64,000 nucleotides of DNA from Anaerolinea thermophila (lineage in GTDB: Bacteria > Chloroflexota > Anaerolineae > Anaerolineales > Anaerolineaceae): assembly GCF_020723905.1 (NCBI RefSeq), contig NZ_DYHZ01000006.1:62001-126000 (forward strand). The letters run 5' to 3'. How positions within the stretch are numbered: position 1 is the first letter of the stretch; each line of letters begins with the position of its first letter. A model generated the notes under the pieces. It had not been told where the DNA came from and searched no databases. It worked only from the letters and a program-made list of their open reading frames with translations. Made by a program: the position numbers and the translations under genes. Of this stretch, positions 1 to 10,509 are shown piece after piece.

Positions 1-879
1 GATCTGACCGAAAAGTTCTCCGACGCTGTATCTCAGGCAAGAAAAAAGCCCCAAACCCTCCAGACATTTCTGTATGAAGCGCAATCGCCTGATGGAGTAA
101 AAGTCAGTGTTGAATTCTGGGTCAAGGTTTTCCCTGGTGGGAGTGTGGCATGTTCTTTTCGTCCCTCCCAGACCGAAAGTCAAGCCCCTGAGCAAGATGT
201 TCACCGGCAAAATGTCTTCTACCATAACCTCATTGAAATTACCCGTCAACTTTTAGAAAATGCATCGCCATCTCGCTTCTGGCAGATCCTCACCGAATTA
301 ATTCATCAGCACATGGGATTGTACCTGACTCGAACTTACCTCTACCAGTCGGATAGTGAATCTCTTTCTCTTATCGCGGGTACCGGAGACGTAACCATCT
401 CGAGTCAGAGCACCCACCTGACCTTTTCCACCACCAGCCGTTATCCAGCCGTTCGAGCATTTAAACAAAATCAGGTTGTCCTGATAACTAACCCGGCTGC
501 AGAAACCGGTATCCCCCCTAATATCCTTTTGCCGGGTATTCAATTCCTTCTGGAAATTCCTATTGAAGGGGTAGGAGTCCTGGAACTTGCATCTGAGAAA
601 AGCCAGGCATTTGACAGGGATGAACAATTGATGCTTTCCTCTCTTGCACAAATGGTCCGAATGATATGGAAAGTTCTTATAGAAAAAGATGCTTTAGAAA
701 AGCAAAAAGAACTGTTTTTCCTGGAAAAAGAAATCAAAGAGCGCATTCAACAAACGAAAACCATTGACGAAGCCTTGCAGGTGACCTTACAGGAACTGAG
801 TAACGCCCTGGGATTTGAGCGCGCAGAAATCCGCTTAAATATCAACCCGGACAGAAAGGCAGCCTCTGGAAATGAATGA
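1..879 (+). CDS. GAF (probably PAS-GAF) domain signalling protein, 5' truncated by window edge
   Basis: Frame 1 is open from base 1 (DLTEKFSDAVSQARKKPQ...) into the listed 145..879 ORF; GAF-like sequence; stop overlaps next ORF. Confidence 0.65.
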   Translation, partial: DLTEKFSDAVSQARKKPQTLQTFLYEAQSPDGVKVSVEFWVKVFPGGSVACSFRPSQTESQAPEQDVHRQNVFYHNLIEITRQLLENASPSRFWQILTELIHQHMGLYLTRTYLYQSDSESLSLIAGTGDVTISSQSTHLTFSTTSRYPAVRAFKQNQVVLITNPAAETGIPPNILLPGIQFLLEIPIEGVGVLELASEKSQAFDRDEQLMLSSLAQMVRMIWKVLIEKDALEKQKELFFLEKEIKERIQQTKTIDEALQVTLQELSNALGFERAEIRLNINPDRKAASGNE

Positions 880-2014
880 GGGTATTTCCTCCCGGCTCGA
901 AGAGCGGTTGAAACGCCTGCTGGACGAGATAGACATTCCTCCACCTGTTCCAGAAAAGTCGGCTTCCGCTGGAACCATTCCCACACCTGAACCCTTCCCG
1001 CAGGAAATCGTTCGAACCTTTTACCCGGGTTTAAACCTCCTCATTCATTCTGAAATGCCTAAAACTTCCACGTTGCCTGCGGTTTCTATTCCTATTGCCA
1101 CTGAAGATCTTTACATCGGTAAAATTACCCTCTATAAAACGGATAAGCCCCTTCAGGAACACGAAAAGACCCTGATTGAAACGGTTCTCAAGATTCTGGC
1201 TTCTCATCTGGGAAAACTTGTCCGACAACCTGAAATGCTCAATGTGTCTGTCAGCACAAAGCAGGGAGAAAAACGCCCTTTTCCCAAGAGCATTATTGAG
1301 GAACGCGGGTATTCTTTCTGGAATCATGAAATTGCTCCCCTTTTATCTTCCATTCCTTCCACTCTAGACCCTCTTCTGACCTCCTTAGAATATCAGGATG
1401 ATCTGGCTGGACAAATCCATCTCAGTCTGCAAGGCATTCCGGACACACAAGAGCATGGTGAATTTTTGAGAGGGGTTTTAAGTACCCTGCAAGAGCATCT
1501 GATAAGTCTTTCTTATCAACAATTCTCCAAAAATCTTCTGGAACAACAACTGTCCTGGGAAAATGCATTAGAGAAAATTCTCCATGCCCGCTCCCCTGCG
1601 GATGTTCTTACTGTATTTTGCGAAATAATTTCCTCTACCGCAAAAGCGTATCTTCTACATTACATCGAGTCTTCCGGCTTCTTCGAAATCTCATCCCAGT
1701 GGAGTTCTCGACCTCAGTCTACATCAGGACTCAGACAAATTGTTGCTGACCCCATCCTTCAGGTAATTACCCATCCTGAAAAAATCCTGCAAATTTCATC
1801 AAATACTGAGACTCCCGGGGCATTAAGAGAATTGAAAAACTTTCTCAGCCCTGAAGAGCATTTGCTCGTCATTCCACTGATTTCAGGAGAAACGCCAGAG
1901 GGTTGCATTCTGCTAATGTCAACACAAAAACCAGTTATCTGTGAAGAAGACGAAAGAAAACTCCTTCACCTTGCCGGGGTGGCTTCGCTGGTATTACACC
2001 GCTTGACGGAGTAA
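872..2014 (+). CDS. GAF domain-containing protein
   Basis: 380 aa ORF, translationally coupled (ATGAATGA overlap) to the upstream GAF protein. Confidence 0.6.
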   Translation: MNEGISSRLEERLKRLLDEIDIPPPVPEKSASAGTIPTPEPFPQEIVRTFYPGLNLLIHSEMPKTSTLPAVSIPIATEDLYIGKITLYKTDKPLQEHEKTLIETVLKILASHLGKLVRQPEMLNVSVSTKQGEKRPFPKSIIEERGYSFWNHEIAPLLSSIPSTLDPLLTSLEYQDDLAGQIHLSLQGIPDTQEHGEFLRGVLSTLQEHLISLSYQQFSKNLLEQQLSWENALEKILHARSPADVLTVFCEIISSTAKAYLLHYIESSGFFEISSQWSSRPQSTSGLRQIVADPILQVITHPEKILQISSNTETPGALRELKNFLSPEEHLLVIPLISGETPEGCILLMSTQKPVICEEDERKLLHLAGVASLVLHRLTE

Positions 2015-2017
2015 ATG

Positions 2018-4123
2018 TCATTTCTTACCCGCCCAAAGCAGCCCCAGACTGAACAATGCAATCAGAAAAACCCCATATTGATATCGAAAATCGGAAGAAA
2101 TATTGACCAGCAGCATAATGGATGATTGCAGGATGGGAATCACCCCTACCATGAGTGCCCATCTCCATGAACGCCGTTGCAAGGAAGCCATCCCCCAAAT
2201 AATGAGAAACACGTAGAAAGCCCCGCCAGCGCTCCACAAGATACCCGCCCCGTGTGTAGAACTCCAGACAAGAAATCGCGCTAAGGGTAAGGTCAAATCG
2301 GGTAATACCGGTTGTTCCGTTACCCCATAAGGATTGTCATTAATCCAATGGACATTCCCATCAATGATCTCGATATTGTGATAGAGCGTGGTACACGAAA
2401 CGCACACCTGCCAGACCAAACCACTACTGCACGCCCAATGCTGAAGGTCTACTTCAGGATTGCGGAGCGCCAATCGAATAAACAGGGAAAGATGACGGGA
2501 ATGGTTTTGGGCAAACAATTCATGGTTAAAATGATCTGTGAAGTAGATAGGACTGACGTTACAGCAATAGTAAGGCCAGGAGTCCAACGGCATCAGTGCG
2601 TTAAGATAGGCTTTTTCTTCATCCGTAAGTGGGGTTCCTCTGGTGATATGGGCACCAAAATGATGAAGAAAAATGGTGTCTCCGAGGACATAACTGTTTC
2701 GCTCAACCTGAAAGACATCGTAGAGGGGACCCCGAATTCCCAGCCCCACTGCTGACCCAACAAGCACCGCAAGCCCAATCGTTTTCCAGTAATTCCGGTA
2801 CAGCGCTAGAAGCACAATGAACACAACGATAAAAATTGCAACGCCGTTATGTCGAAAAAGGAACACGACCGTTGCCATCAAAGATAACCCTAACCCATGA
2901 CGCTTTTCAGTCAGCCATTTTCCTTCTGATTCTGCAATCAATATACATATTAAGAACAATCCCGCCAGCCCATACGAGTAAGGGACATCCTTCCAGTGAG
3001 TGATGGCAAAAACAGGATTGGCAGGCACCAGTGCCAATAGAATGCTCATTCCCCAGCCAGCCCATGCCGAAAGCCCCAGAGATCGCAACTGTCCCACTCC
3101 CCATCCAATCAGCATACTGAACGCAATAATTTGCAGGAGCGTCATAGAGGCTGGTGAGTTCCACAATTTTGCCATTCCGGCAGTCAGGAGGGTGTAAATC
3201 GCAGGCGCCCAGTCATTAAATTGACCCGTCAAGACCTGGCGCCACTGATCAATAGAATCTTCCGAGAGAATTGCCGGGTAAAACGCCAGCCAGTAAATCA
3301 AACCCGTCAGAAAGGGTGGAATACTGTAACCAATCCAAGACAGGAAAGGTACCGGTTGTAACCAGGAATACCGCCGGTGAAGGACAGCATACCCCACCAA
3401 AGAAAGTACGCACCAGGTCAGTGCCACCCAGTAAGCCGCGAAAGCCAACCAGGATAATGGTCTGGCGAATGGCTGAGGATTTTCCAGTTTGACAATTATC
3501 TGTGAGACTTCTGAAGCATAGAGATTGATCTCACGACTCTGTCCATCCCACTGTACCAGCACTTTTCCGCCTTCCGGACCACCTCGAAACACCAGATACC
3601 CTCTATGAAGAAGCCTGCCATACCAGCGTAAACTTCCCGTGTTCCCGGCTGATAAAATCCACCCGTCGTCATTGCGTTGCCATCCTTCGCCCTGAAATTG
3701 ATGCAGAGGAATGCGATAGCGATTTCCGTCCGATAAGTACTCCATCCAGAGTTGAGAAGATGATTTGGAAGTTCCGTCCTGTGGGATTGGGGTAATCGTT
3801 AATTCATGCTTGGGGAAAAGGAAAGCAATCCATTCGGGGCGCATTGGAATGGCAACCATCAACCAGAGGGAAAACCCTGCAGCAAACAGTACCGCAAGAA
3901 CCCTCTGCCAGATGGGAATCCTTCGCAAAGCGGGGAGATAAATATTTTCCGTCAGAGATTGAGCAATGAATGTTCCCAAAGCGGTCAGGATCACTACAAC
4001 AAGCCCAAACTTCCAGCCAGAAAGGTCTAACTGGCGCAATACAAGAGCACATACAGTGATTGCAAAGGCTGTTCCTGTACCCAGCCAGATTCCTTGAAGA
4101 AGAATTTTTTTCCACCCGCGCAT
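2018..4123 (-). CDS. Multi-pass integral membrane protein (DUF6020-like, glycosyltransferase-like)
   Basis: 701 aa ORF with many hydrophobic segments; long uninterrupted frame. Confidence 0.6.
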   Translation of the reverse strand: MRGWKKILLQGIWLGTGTAFAITVCALVLRQLDLSGWKFGLVVVILTALGTFIAQSLTENIYLPALRRIPIWQRVLAVLFAAGFSLWLMVAIPMRPEWIAFLFPKHELTITPIPQDGTSKSSSQLWMEYLSDGNRYRIPLHQFQGEGWQRNDDGWILSAGNTGSLRWYGRLLHRGYLVFRGGPEGGKVLVQWDGQSREINLYASEVSQIIVKLENPQPFARPLSWLAFAAYWVALTWCVLSLVGYAVLHRRYSWLQPVPFLSWIGYSIPPFLTGLIYWLAFYPAILSEDSIDQWRQVLTGQFNDWAPAIYTLLTAGMAKLWNSPASMTLLQIIAFSMLIGWGVGQLRSLGLSAWAGWGMSILLALVPANPVFAITHWKDVPYSYGLAGLFLICILIAESEGKWLTEKRHGLGLSLMATVVFLFRHNGVAIFIVVFIVLLALYRNYWKTIGLAVLVGSAVGLGIRGPLYDVFQVERNSYVLGDTIFLHHFGAHITRGTPLTDEEKAYLNALMPLDSWPYYCCNVSPIYFTDHFNHELFAQNHSRHLSLFIRLALRNPEVDLQHWACSSGLVWQVCVSCTTLYHNIEIIDGNVHWINDNPYGVTEQPVLPDLTLPLARFLVWSSTHGAGILWSAGGAFYVFLIIWGMASLQRRSWRWALMVGVIPILQSSIMLLVNISSDFRYQYGVFLIALFSLGLLWAGKK

Positions 4124-4244
4124 GCACAGCCTCAGTTATGGGAAAGTCCTGTTGAGTATATCACAGGGGTGAAAATCTTCTGCTCAAGCGAAACAAATCG
4201 AAATTGTGGTATGCTTTTCTAAAAGAGATTGTAAAAGGTGGACT

Positions 4245-5180
4245 ATGATTGCAGATTTCGCCCGGCGGGTGGTAGAAAACATCCAAAAAACCTTTGTGGG
4301 CAAAGAAGAGACGATACGCCTGTTACTGGTTGCAGTATTGTGTGAAGGACATGTCCTCATCGAGGATGTACCTGGAACGGGAAAAACCACACTTGCCCGG
4401 GCGTTAGCAACATCACTGGGATGTACGTTCCGCAGGATTCAGTTTACTCCTGACCTTCTTCCCTCAGATATTACCGGCATTTCATGGTTCAACCAGAAAA
4501 CTCAGGAATTTGAATATCGCCCCGGTCCCATCATGACCCAGATTCTGCTTGCCGATGAGATCAACCGTGCCACCCCACGTACCCAATCAGCATTGCTGGA
4601 GGCAATGCAGGAACGTCAGGTTACTGCAGATGGAATCACCCGAAGACTGGAACGCCCCTTTCTGGTTCTGGCGACGCAAAACCCGGTCGAACTGGAAGGT
4701 ACTTTTCCCCTTCCTGAAGCACAAATTGACCGATTTTTCCTTCGCGTTAGTCTGGGATATCCCGATCCTTCTGAAGAAAACACCATCCTCACACGCTTTG
4801 GTTCCCATGACCCTGTGACGGATTTAAGACCTGTCACACAACCAGAAGAAATTTTCGAAATGATTGCGTTAAGACAGAAAATCCATGTAGAGGCTTCTGT
4901 TCAGGATTACATGGTAAAAATTGCAAGAGCCACAAGAGAAGAAGCCGATATCCTTCTGGGAGCAAGTCCACGGGCAACACTGGCTTTGTATCAAGCCTCT
5001 CAAGCCATCGCTGGAATACAGGGTAGAGATTATGTGATCCCCGACGATGTAAAAAGCGTCATCGCTCCTGTCCTGGCTCACCGGCTGGTCATTTCCCCTC
5101 AGGCGCAACTCCGCGGACGCAACGCTCAAGATCTGATTCATGAACTGGTCTCTCGACTTCCTGTGCCGGTTGAGTCATGA
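4245..5180 (+). CDS. MoxR family AAA+ ATPase
   Basis: EDVPGTGKTTLARALA Walker A, LLADEINRATPRTQSALLEAMQE Walker B; ATG at 4245 preferred over 4206. Confidence 0.92.
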   Translation: MIADFARRVVENIQKTFVGKEETIRLLLVAVLCEGHVLIEDVPGTGKTTLARALATSLGCTFRRIQFTPDLLPSDITGISWFNQKTQEFEYRPGPIMTQILLADEINRATPRTQSALLEAMQERQVTADGITRRLERPFLVLATQNPVELEGTFPLPEAQIDRFFLRVSLGYPDPSEENTILTRFGSHDPVTDLRPVTQPEEIFEMIALRQKIHVEASVQDYMVKIARATREEADILLGASPRATLALYQASQAIAGIQGRDYVIPDDVKSVIAPVLAHRLVISPQAQLRGRNAQDLIHELVSRLPVPVES

Positions 5181-6355
5181 ATCCCATCGCCTGGCTTCCC
5201 CTGCTTTTCTTCTTGTTCCTGATGGGGATTGCTCTCCAAGCCCAGTGGTTAATTTTTTTCAGCATGACCATTGTGGTTGTGTTTGGCATGGTCCACTACT
5301 GGACTACCCATGCGCTGGATCATGTTCATTACCGACGAAGTTTTCGGTACCGTCGTGGTTTCCCCGGCGAAGAGAGCCCTGTAAGCATCGAGATCAGCAA
5401 TCAGAAAGCCCTCCCTCTCTCCTGGCTTAAGACAGAAGACCCCTGGTCATTGCAGATTGCCCCTACCGATGAGGCTTTGCTGGCACCTTCCCCCATTGAG
5501 GGAGAAGGATGGCTCGTGAATGTTGCCAACCTGCGCTGGTTTGCAAAAGTCCGCCGCCAATTCTCAATGCGATTTGGAAAACGAGGAGTGTATTACGTAG
5601 GAGAAACACGCCTGTCATCCGGAGATCTCTTTGGCTTAAGCCAGATAGAACGAACCATTCCCAACCGGGAATATCTGACCGTGTTTCCAGCCCTTTTGCC
5701 ATTTGAAATGCTGGAACTCCAGGCAGAAGATCCATTTGGCGAGGCACGCACCAGGAACACCCTGTTTGAAGATCCGACTCAATTTGCCGGCATTCGCCCA
5801 TACCGTCCAGAAGACGGCTTTCGACGTATTCACTGGGCTGCAACAGCGCGAAGCGGAGAACTGCAGACAAAAATGCTTCAACCCGTCTCGGCGCACACGC
5901 TGGCAGTATGCCTGAATCTATCCACATCGGAGCAATTCTGGCTGGGATATTCTTCTCCATTACTGGAAAAATTAATCAGTGTTGCCGCCACGCTCTGTTA
6001 TTATGGGGTTCAGCACCGCTACAGTGTTGGACTGTATGCCAACGGCTGTCTTGCAAATTCAGATCAGCCATTCCGGATTCAACCCGGTGAGACCCAACAG
6101 CATCTTGCACATCTGTTAGAAGCCCTGGCAGGGATTACTCCCTACATCCCTCAACCATTTGAGGCATTCCTCACCGACTCCCTCCCTCAAATTCCATATG
6201 GCACAACGTTACTCATTATCACTGGAATATTGCCGGAGTCTCTGGTAGAAACCCTGATGCGACTCCGCACCATTCGTCGCCGCATTCTTCTCTACAAAAT
6301 TGGCAGTCCACCCCAGGTAAACATCCCGGGTATTCGAGCCATCCATGTGCCATAA
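5177..6355 (+). CDS. DUF58 domain protein
   Basis: FAGIRPYRPEDGFRRIHWAATARSGELQTKM motif; directly downstream of MoxR. Confidence 0.9.
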   Translation: MNPIAWLPLLFFLFLMGIALQAQWLIFFSMTIVVVFGMVHYWTTHALDHVHYRRSFRYRRGFPGEESPVSIEISNQKALPLSWLKTEDPWSLQIAPTDEALLAPSPIEGEGWLVNVANLRWFAKVRRQFSMRFGKRGVYYVGETRLSSGDLFGLSQIERTIPNREYLTVFPALLPFEMLELQAEDPFGEARTRNTLFEDPTQFAGIRPYRPEDGFRRIHWAATARSGELQTKMLQPVSAHTLAVCLNLSTSEQFWLGYSSPLLEKLISVAATLCYYGVQHRYSVGLYANGCLANSDQPFRIQPGETQQHLAHLLEALAGITPYIPQPFEAFLTDSLPQIPYGTTLLIITGILPESLVETLMRLRTIRRRILLYKIGSPPQVNIPGIRAIHVP

Positions 6356-6358
6356 GAG

Positions 6359-7837
6359 TTGATGTGTTACCAAAACCCTGCCATGAAAACGAAAATCTTC
6401 TCCCTGCGTCCGATGGAAATGTGGAAACACTTCCCCCTTTTGTTTCAGGGGGGAATGGAAATGGTTTGGGCATCGCTCTGGTACGCAGGGCTGTTTAGTG
6501 AGCAGGTTCGTATCCCCTGGTGGGGCATCTGGCTGATTTTCTGGGGCATCCTCCTCTTCAGTTATGGACTGAGAACCGCAATGATCCACGTCAAGCGATG
6601 GGAGATAGCATTTCAATCTGTTTTTCTACTCTGGGCACTCACTGCGGGTATCCTCTCGCTGAAATGGATTTTTTATTTTCAAGTTGGAATTGGATGGAAA
6701 CCTCTTCTTCTGTCTCCCTGGTATGCGTTGACAGGAGCAGAGGAAAGTTTCCTGCCCTTCTTTCATACCCTGATGATGCCTCTGATTATCCTGCGGGGCA
6801 TTGCCCTGGCAAATTCCATCCCGGAAATAAGCCAGGTTCTGGTGGATTTTCAAACCGGTCTTGTTGGCATTCTTCTCTTTGGACTGTTCTACCTGCCAGT
6901 ACAACCCGAATTATCGGCAACAGGGTTATTCCTGTACCTCTGGATCGGATTAGTCACCCTGAGCAGCACCCGTATCTATGGAGTTAGCGCCTTTCGGGGT
7001 GGAAAGTTATCCGCTATTAATCCTGCCTGGGTTTTGGGTTTGTTCGTCTTTTCAGGGCTGGTGATTCTTCTGGGATTGCTTTCAGGGGCTCTTTTTAGCA
7101 GTTATTTGGGGAAGTTCCTCCTCCAGATTATCATTATTTTGATCGCCATTCTGGGAGGACTGATCATTTTGGTTGCTTTTCCCCTCCTTATTGGAGTCAT
7201 GCGGCTTTTGATCTGGGTATTTGAACGTTTTGGAGGGCGAATGAACGAGATTCAAAACGCCATCCAAAAAGCACTGGAGCAAACCCAGGCTTATTCGGTT
7301 CAATGGATTGAAAGTCAGCAGAAAACCATCAGCACTTTGAAAATTGCCATTCCGCTGCTGGTGTTGCTTGCCGTTCTGGCAGCAGTATGGCTATGGCTCC
7401 GTCATCAGAGCCAGTCTCAAAATCTTCAGGAAGAAGAGGAAACCCAAAGCGAACGTCCAGGGCTATCCAATTTATTCTTCTCCAACCGAAAAAGCCGCCA
7501 GAAAAAGAGCCGGTTTTCCCCCCAACAATTACTCGCCATTGCCCGTATTCGTAGAATATACCACCAGTTTGAAACCCTGTGCGCACGGGCAGGAACCCCT
7601 CGCCCCACCAGCGCCACTCCGTTAGAATTTGCCGAGCAATGTAATGAACACTTCCCTGAAGTGAGAAAAGACGTCCAAATCATCACCCAGATGTATGTAC
7701 AGGTGAGATATGGTGAAATTCCAGAAACCCCTGAAGCATGGAAACAGGTACTGGAAGCATGGAAAAATGTTGAGCATTTTCTGAAAACAAAAAAGCCTGC
7801 TCGAGAGCAGGCTCTGAAGAGAAACACTATCTCTTAA
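6359..7837 (+). CDS. Membrane protein with C-terminal DUF4129-like domain
   Basis: Multiple TM segments; C-terminal RIRRIYHQFETLCARAGTPRPTSATPLEFAE...; MoxR-DUF58 context. Confidence 0.7.
   Translation: MMCYQNPAMKTKIFSLRPMEMWKHFPLLFQGGMEMVWASLWYAGLFSEQVRIPWWGIWLIFWGILLFSYGLRTAMIHVKRWEIAFQSVFLLWALTAGILSLKWIFYFQVGIGWKPLLLSPWYALTGAEESFLPFFHTLMMPLIILRGIALANSIPEISQVLVDFQTGLVGILLFGLFYLPVQPELSATGLFLYLWIGLVTLSSTRIYGVSAFRGGKLSAINPAWVLGLFVFSGLVILLGLLSGALFSSYLGKFLLQIIIILIAILGGLIILVAFPLLIGVMRLLIWVFERFGGRMNEIQNAIQKALEQTQAYSVQWIESQQKTISTLKIAIPLLVLLAVLAAVWLWLRHQSQSQNLQEEEETQSERPGLSNLFFSNRKSRQKKSRFSPQQLLAIARIRRIYHQFETLCARAGTPRPTSATPLEFAEQCNEHFPEVRKDVQIITQMYVQVRYGEIPETPEAWKQVLEAWKNVEHFLKTKKPAREQALKRNTIS
7794..7813 (-). 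terminator. Candidate intrinsic terminator for the minus-strand M20 peptidase gene
   Basis: AGCCTGCTC-GA-GAGCAGGCT perfect 9 bp inverted repeat; on the minus strand followed by a T-rich tract (TTTTTTG). Confidence 0.6.
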
Positions 7838-9195
7838 CCTTCCCCAAACGCCTTTAAAATTCGAGCAATGTGCATGGCGCCTTTCAGATACAGGTCCAGA
7901 CGGATATTTTCATTAGGCGCATGCGCCTGAGAACCGGGATGCCCAATTCCCGCCGTCACCACAGGCACATTTAATGTCTCAATAAAGACATGATTTGGTC
8001 CCGATCCGCCCACCATCGGAACAATTTGCATGGGTTGCCCATAAGGTTCAACCGCAGCATCCACAACCAGTTTGACGAACGGGTCATCGGGGTCTGTCAA
8101 AGCAGGAGACTCCCCACCGAGGAAGGTCACTTCTACATCCTCAAATCCTTCAGCGTCCAGGTGGGCGCGTAATTTTTCGAGAACTTCTTCAGGAGTCTGG
8201 TGAGGAACCAGGCGGAAATCCACTTTAGCACTGGCTCTGGCTGGCTGAACCGTTTTGGAACCAGGTCCCTGATAGCCGGAAGTCAGCCCGCAAATTGTGC
8301 AGGTAGGTTCATACACCTCAGCAATCTTTAACGGCGTTCCTCCGGTTATTCCTCTCAGAAAAGATTTGACCCCATAACGGGTTTTGTATTCTTCAGCAGG
8401 ATCGGGTAAGGCTTCCAGAAGAGCAATTTCTCGTTCTGTGGGTTGGCGCACATTGTCATAGAACCCACGGATACGAATGCGCTCGTCCGTGCCTTTCAAA
8501 GAATTGAGCGCCCACACCAGCCGCCAGGCGGCATTCGGCATAATCGAACCACCCAACCCTGAATGCATATCCTGGCTGGCAGTTTGAACGCTGAGTTCCA
8601 CATAACAAATCCCCCGCAAACCCAGATACTGCATGGGGACATCGCGGAAATCTACACCGCCGAACTCCCAGATACATGCATCAGCCTTAAGCAGATCAGC
8701 GTGTGAACGCACAAACGGCGCCAGATGGAGGCTGGAGGTTTCCTCTTCCCCTTCCAGAATAAATTTTACTGTACAGGGCAGTTCTCCTTCTTCCGCAAGG
8801 AGGGCATCAACGGCAAACAGCCGGCTGGTGAAGTGCCCCTTATCATCGCTAACGCCCCGTGCGAACAACTTACCCTCTCGAATGGTAGGCTCAAAGGGTG
8901 GAGTATCCCAGAGTTCCAAAGGTTCAGGGGGTTGAACATCGTAATGGTTGTAGAACAAAATGGTTTTGGGACTTTTTCCTTTGCGCTCCGCATAAACAAT
9001 TGGGGCGCCATCTGTAGGAAAAATTTTGACCTCAAACCCTCGCTTTTTCAACATCTCAGCAGTCATCTCTGCTGTTTCATGCAAACCCCAGTTTTGCGCG
9101 GAAACGCTCGGCTGAGCACAATACCGCGAGAGTTCCTCAATACTCTCATGCAGGTGATTCTGTAGATACAAATCAATTTGAGAAAAACGGGACAT
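7834..9195 (-). CDS. M20 family metallopeptidase (dipeptidase)
   Basis: LFYNHYDVQPPEPLELW, ARGVSDDKGH, LEGEEETSS motifs of M20 peptidases. Confidence 0.92.
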   Translation of the reverse strand: MSRFSQIDLYLQNHLHESIEELSRYCAQPSVSAQNWGLHETAEMTAEMLKKRGFEVKIFPTDGAPIVYAERKGKSPKTILFYNHYDVQPPEPLELWDTPPFEPTIREGKLFARGVSDDKGHFTSRLFAVDALLAEEGELPCTVKFILEGEEETSSLHLAPFVRSHADLLKADACIWEFGGVDFRDVPMQYLGLRGICYVELSVQTASQDMHSGLGGSIMPNAAWRLVWALNSLKGTDERIRIRGFYDNVRQPTEREIALLEALPDPAEEYKTRYGVKSFLRGITGGTPLKIAEVYEPTCTICGLTSGYQGPGSKTVQPARASAKVDFRLVPHQTPEEVLEKLRAHLDAEGFEDVEVTFLGGESPALTDPDDPFVKLVVDAAVEPYGQPMQIVPMVGGSGPNHVFIETLNVPVVTAGIGHPGSQAHAPNENIRLDLYLKGAMHIARILKAFGEG

Positions 9196-9231
9196 ACGAG
9201 CCTCCTTGATGAAACTTGGTTGTTTTGAGAC

Positions 9232-9771
9232 CTAGAAGGGGAGGAAGTTCAACAAACCTGCCCCTCCATATGCAAACAGGAGCATTTTCAACACTTTCCC
9301 AATCCAACAAAACAGCAGGAACCGCCACACCGGCATTCTTAACATTCCAGCAATGATTCCAGCCACATCAAATACCGGATTGGGAACGAAAGCCAGAACC
9401 AGCACCGTCCAAACCCCGTAACGCCGCATCCAATACACTAACCGATCATATACATCAGAGCGTTCAACCACGCCCCTGCCGCTGATACCCGCAAGATATC
9501 CGGAAAGTTCACCCAGCGCACTGCCCGTTCCTGCCACCACAGCCACCCAAAAGGGATGAAAAACAGCCCCCATTAGAGAAGTAAATAACACCCCCGGTAC
9601 TGGCAAAATCAGGGTGGCATTACTCAGCAATGAAACCAGGAACAAGCCCGGATACCCCAATCCGGCAAGTTGTTTTACCTGGTCACGATACAGGTAAATG
9701 GAAACCGAAAGGACGATTACGAGGAGCAATAAGAGAATTCGGACAATTCGTAATCGCGTCTCCGGTTTCAT
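9232..9771 (-). CDS. VTT-domain (DedA/SNARE-associated type) membrane protein
   Basis: YPGLFLVSLLSNATLILPVPGVLFTSLMGAVF... G-ELSGYLAG. Confidence 0.8.
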   Translation of the reverse strand: MKPETRLRIVRILLLLLVIVLSVSIYLYRDQVKQLAGLGYPGLFLVSLLSNATLILPVPGVLFTSLMGAVFHPFWVAVVAGTGSALGELSGYLAGISGRGVVERSDVYDRLVYWMRRYGVWTVLVLAFVPNPVFDVAGIIAGMLRMPVWRFLLFCWIGKVLKMLLFAYGGAGLLNFLPF

Positions 9772-10412
9772 TCAGCAGGCTGTTCCTCTCCAAGCAGTTT
9801 TTCGATTCGAGCAATCACCATATCGAGGGCAACAATGTTCATTCCCCCTTCAGGGATAATGACATCGGCATATCGTTTGGTAGGCTCCACAAACTCTAAA
9901 TGCATGGGGCGAACCGTTTCCAGATATTGACGAATTACTGACTCGGTTGTTCTGCCCCGTTCGACAATGTCCCGTTGTAATCGTCGAATAAAACGGATAT
10001 CGGGATCAGTATCCACAAATATTTTCACATCAAAAAGCGCGCGTAAAGCAGGTTCGTAGAAAATCAAGATTCCATCCACCAGAATGATCCGCCGCGGTTC
10101 AACCAGAATGGTCTCTTCAGTTCGGGTATGATGCGCAAAATCATACACCGGCATATGGACTGGCTGCCATTGTTTCAGTTGATGAATGTGCTGAATCAGC
10201 AAATCCGTCTCCAGCGAGTCCGGATGGTCAAAATTAACTCGCTGCCGTTCTTCCAGAGATAGATGAGTTAAATCCCGATAGTAAGCATCATGAGAGAGGC
10301 AGGCGATACGATGACTGCCAACCCGTTCAATGATGCTTTTCACAACAGTTGTTTTTCCAGAGCCGGTTCCACCGGCAATACCAATTACGAGGGGATTCAG
10401 GCGTCCTTGCAT
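9768..10412 (-). CDS. udk: Uridine kinase
   Basis: GIAGGTGSGKTTVVKSI Walker A; SHDAYYRDLTHLSLEERQRVNFDHPDSLETDLL. Confidence 0.93.
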   Translation of the reverse strand: MQGRLNPLVIGIAGGTGSGKTTVVKSIIERVGSHRIACLSHDAYYRDLTHLSLEERQRVNFDHPDSLETDLLIQHIHQLKQWQPVHMPVYDFAHHTRTEETILVEPRRIILVDGILIFYEPALRALFDVKIFVDTDPDIRFIRRLQRDIVERGRTTESVIRQYLETVRPMHLEFVEPTKRYADVIIPEGGMNIVALDMVIARIEKLLGEEQPAE

Positions 10413-10509
10413 AATCGAATTATAGCAAATGCTGAGGAAACTACGGGTAGGAAATTAAAAAATGGTCAAGAGTCGTGGTTTGATTGCCTTTTTATGTTAT
10501 ATTCTGGTT

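Noticed and set aside
872-2014. Frameshifted continuation of the first GAF gene
   Set aside because: ATGA-type overlap is normal translational coupling; no evidence that one domain is split across the junction
2312-2755. 147-aa plus-strand ORF inside the minus-strand membrane protein gene
   Set aside because: Antisense shadow ORF without recognisable domain
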